In this document: piece by piece, positions 62,221 to 64,000 of the stretch | How the letters are laid out: every line of letters begins with the position of its first letter | Numbering within the stretch: the stretch's first letter is position 1 | DNA from: CAYPXJ01 sp964414595 | GTDB lineage: Bacteria > Pseudomonadota > Alphaproteobacteria > Rickettsiales > CAIJLX01 | Assembly (NCBI GenBank): GCA_964414595.1 | Contig: CAYPXJ010000003.1 | Span: forward strand, 1-64,000 | DNA: 64,000 bases | Reading direction: 5' to 3' | The notes under the pieces: model-generated | Databases searched by the model: none | Told to the model about the DNA's origin: nothing | The model's input: the letters and a program-made list of their open reading frames with translations, nothing else | Position numbers and translations under genes: made by a program

Positions 62221-62245
62221 AGACCCCAAGCCTAGCAAAACGAGG

Positions 62246-62260
62246 TTAATTTTGGGTTAA
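62246..62260 (-). promoter_or_regulatory. CtrA site upstream of the 62220-60551 operon
   Basis: TTAA-TTTTGGG-TTAA, exact N7. On the minus strand TAGGCT follows after 10 nt (plus 62229-62234), ahead of the ATG at 62220. Confidence 0.7.
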
Positions 62261-62268
62261 CAAAATGC

Positions 62269-64000
62269 TTATTTGCCGCGGGCGCGCGGGTTCCAGTTAT
62301 CCGGTTTAGTTTTTACCGGCTTCTTGGCTTTTGGCGCCGATTGCTTAGGTTTTTGCACCTTAACCGGGGCGGCTTCTGCCGGTTGTGACGCGGGCGCGTT
62401 TTCTACCTTGGGCTGCTCTGCCGTTGGTGGTGCCGCGGGGGCCGCTTCCGGCGTTTCCACATTCGGCTGAGGCACCTCTTCTACCGGCATAGGCGTGGCT
62501 GGCGCCTCCGCGGGAACCGCTTCGGGCGGCACATCTTCTACCGGCGGCAATGGCTCCTCTACACCGGCATCCGGTGCGGGCGTTTCTTCCGCAGGAAATG
62601 TTTCTTCTGCGGGCGCTTGCGCCTCAGGCTCTTTTTGCTCAGCCGGCGCTTGTTCGTGCTTTTCTGTGTTTACCGGTGCGGGCGAAAGCATAAGCGGAAT
62701 CGCATTATCCACCGCCGTCACAGGGTTTTTGCTCCACCATGTATCAAGCCCTAGGCCATATTTCGGCGCGATGGCGGGCTTGGCAAATTTATCCCAATAC
62801 GCCACGCGGAACGTGCGCACGTGCCATTGCGGAATCGCATAATAATTCCACAACAGAACGCGATCGAGCGCATGCGTCGCGGTGGTCAGCTCTTCCATGG
62901 AATGCGCGCTGATAATTTTTTCCACCATCGCATCCACGGCGGGATTTTTTATCCCGATATAATTTTGTCCGCCGGGCTGATCGGCTTTTTCGCTGGTCCA
63001 ATAATTGCGCTGCTCGTTGCCGGGAAACAGCGACTGGCCATACACATGCACAATGATATCGAAATCATATTGCTCAAGCCGCGTTTGGTATTGGCTGGCA
63101 TCCACCGTGCGGATGCGCGCACGAATACCAAGGCGCTCCAGATTGCGCAGATAGGGGCTTACAATGCGCTCAAAATTGCTGCTCGAGAGCAAAAATTCAA
63201 TCTCGAGCGGCTTGCCCGTTGTTGCGTTCACGAGTTTTTTATCGCGCACAACATATCCCGCTTCTTTCAGCAAATCCCGCGCTTTGAGCAAGTTTTCGCG
63301 ATTAAATCCCTTGCCGTCAGAAGCAGGTAAGGAAAAACTTTGCGTGAAAATTTCCGGCGGCAAACTATCTCGGAAGGGTTCCAGCAGCGCCATTTCTTCC
63401 GCCGTCGGCATGCCCGAAGACGCATAGATACTATTCGAAAAATAACTGTCCGTCCGGCTGTAAGCGCCGTGGAACAAGGTCGCATTCGACCACTCGAAAT
63501 CAAACGCCAGCGTCAGCGCCTGACGAACACGCGCATCGGCGAAAATCTCGCGACGCGTATTCATCGCAAAAGCCTGCATACCGGTGGGAATATCGTGCGG
63601 AATTTCTTCCACCTTCACATGCCCGCGCGAAACGGCAGGGAATGTATAACCCATCGCCCAGTTGCGCGCCACATTCTCCTGGCGGAAATCATAACGTCCC
63701 GCTTTGAAGGCTTCCATCGCCACCGACGCATCGCGGTAATATTCCACTATCATGCGGTCAAAATTGTGGCGGCCCTTGTTTACCGGCAAATCCTTGCCCC
63801 AATAATCTGGCACGCGTTGATACGTAATCGATTTACCCGCATCCACAGCAATCACACGATACGGTCCGCTGCCGAGCGGAATATCCAGCGAAGACACGGA
63901 AAAATCACGCCCCTGCCAATAATGTTTCGGCAACACAGGAAGCTCGCCAACAATCAGCGGCAATTCACGATTCGCCGTGGTGGCGAAGGTAAAGCGCACC
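62269..64000 (-). CDS. ABC transporter periplasmic oligopeptide-binding protein (family 5, YejA-like), N-terminus beyond window
   Basis: The frame is open to the window end, so the start is missing; at least 576 residues are visible. Family-5 binding protein features: PLGSGPYRVIAVDAG, NFDRMIVEYYRDASVAMEAFKAGRYD, DARVRQALTLAFDFEW and FDIIVHVYGQSLFPG, with a WYYAIPQW-type NYYAIPQWHVRTF near the end, like YejA. A Pro/Ala/Glu-rich tail of about 130 residues with a basic end (KPKQSAPKAKKPVKTKPDNW) follows, which is not part of the usual fold. It would serve the YejB-like permease at 14068. Confidence 0.88.
   Translation of the reverse strand, partial: VRFTFATTANRELPLIVGELPVLPKHYWQGRDFSVSSLDIPLGSGPYRVIAVDAGKSITYQRVPDYWGKDLPVNKGRHNFDRMIVEYYRDASVAMEAFKAGRYDFRQENVARNWAMGYTFPAVSRGHVKVEEIPHDIPTGMQAFAMNTRREIFADARVRQALTLAFDFEWSNATLFHGAYSRTDSYFSNSIYASSGMPTAEEMALLEPFRDSLPPEIFTQSFSLPASDGKGFNRENLLKARDLLKEAGYVVRDKKLVNATTGKPLEIEFLLSSSNFERIVSPYLRNLERLGIRARIRTVDASQYQTRLEQYDFDIIVHVYGQSLFPGNEQRNYWTSEKADQPGGQNYIGIKNPAVDAMVEKIISAHSMEELTTATHALDRVLLWNYYAIPQWHVRTFRVAYWDKFAKPAIAPKYGLGLDTWWSKNPVTAVDNAIPLMLSPAPVNTEKHEQAPAEQKEPEAQAPAEETFPAEETPAPDAGVEEPLPPVEDVPPEAVPAEAPATPMPVEEVPQPNVETPEAAPAAPPTAEQPKVENAPASQPAEAAPVKVQKPKQSAPKAKKPVKTKPDNWNPRARGK

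Noticed and set aside
62246..62263. Pho-box reading of the site at 62246
   Set aside because: It can be read as a 7-4-7 repeat, but the TGTCAT core is absent and the distance to the -10 is 8 rather than 10 nt; TTAA-N7-TTAA fits better.

Overview
The window reads as a chromosomal segment of a free-living alphaproteobacterium, probably from a metagenome or draft assembly because a run of exactly 100 N sits at 52119-52218. Supporting signs are the long NAD-type glutamate dehydrogenase, a PleC/DivJ-style sensor kinase, TTAA-N7-TTAA (CtrA-type) sites, the rpmF-plsX-fabH-ihfA-merR gene order and the ruvCAB block. Genes are tightly packed with many 1-4 nt start/stop overlaps. No insertion sequence, prophage, CRISPR array or rRNA operon was seen. 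The only RNA gene found is a tRNA-Pro(GGG).

Layout. 1-8.2 kb: end of a phytochelatin-synthase-like gene, a hypothetical, argB, an AEC transporter, a CPA1 antiporter, then yidC-yidD-rnpA-rpmH on the minus strand. 8.7-17.6 kb: sensor kinase, panB, a three-gene membrane-protein operon, a PLP dehydratase, VOC protein, YejB-type permease, GltP/DctA symporter, VanX-type dipeptidase, ArsC/Spx-like protein. 17.6-26.7 kb: hypotheticals, CDF transporter, phhB, kdsB, membrane cytochrome c, exported unknowns, thiolase. 26.7-31.4 kb: ruvC, an unknown, ruvA, a damaged ruvB, GST, ybgC. 31.5-48.8 kb: NAD-GDH, cysQ, DUF192 protein, uppP, glycosyltransferase, thrS, infC (ATA start), prepilin, LOG protein, RTX-like protein, gshB. 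48.9-64 kb: ugd, a degenerate NtrC-like regulator, tRNA-Pro, merR, ihfA, fabH, plsX, rpmF, bamE, unknowns, and an oligopeptide-binding protein cut by the window end.

Two patterns run across the window. First, about 18 intergenic copies of a structured, roughly 120-nt palindromic element. Its arms differ from copy to copy yet stay complementary. It has a fixed asymmetric bulge (G opposite TA) next to CTAG and a conserved inner stem-loop. It usually touches a stop codon and is flanked by A/T runs, so it looks like a large bidirectional terminator. Second, five genes or operons of unknown function each carry an excellent Pho box (7-4-7 direct repeat) exactly 10 nt upstream of a -10-like hexamer. 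Four further genes, three of them unknown, carry CtrA-type sites. Most of the unknown genes sit inside otherwise conserved housekeeping blocks, which points to an accessory layer under phosphate-starvation and cell-cycle control.

Three spots suggest disrupted or problematic sequence: ruvB (missing conserved N-terminal stretch plus frameshift), the gene at 48306-48724 (one-base frameshift), and an 81-bp tandem repeat beside the N gap.
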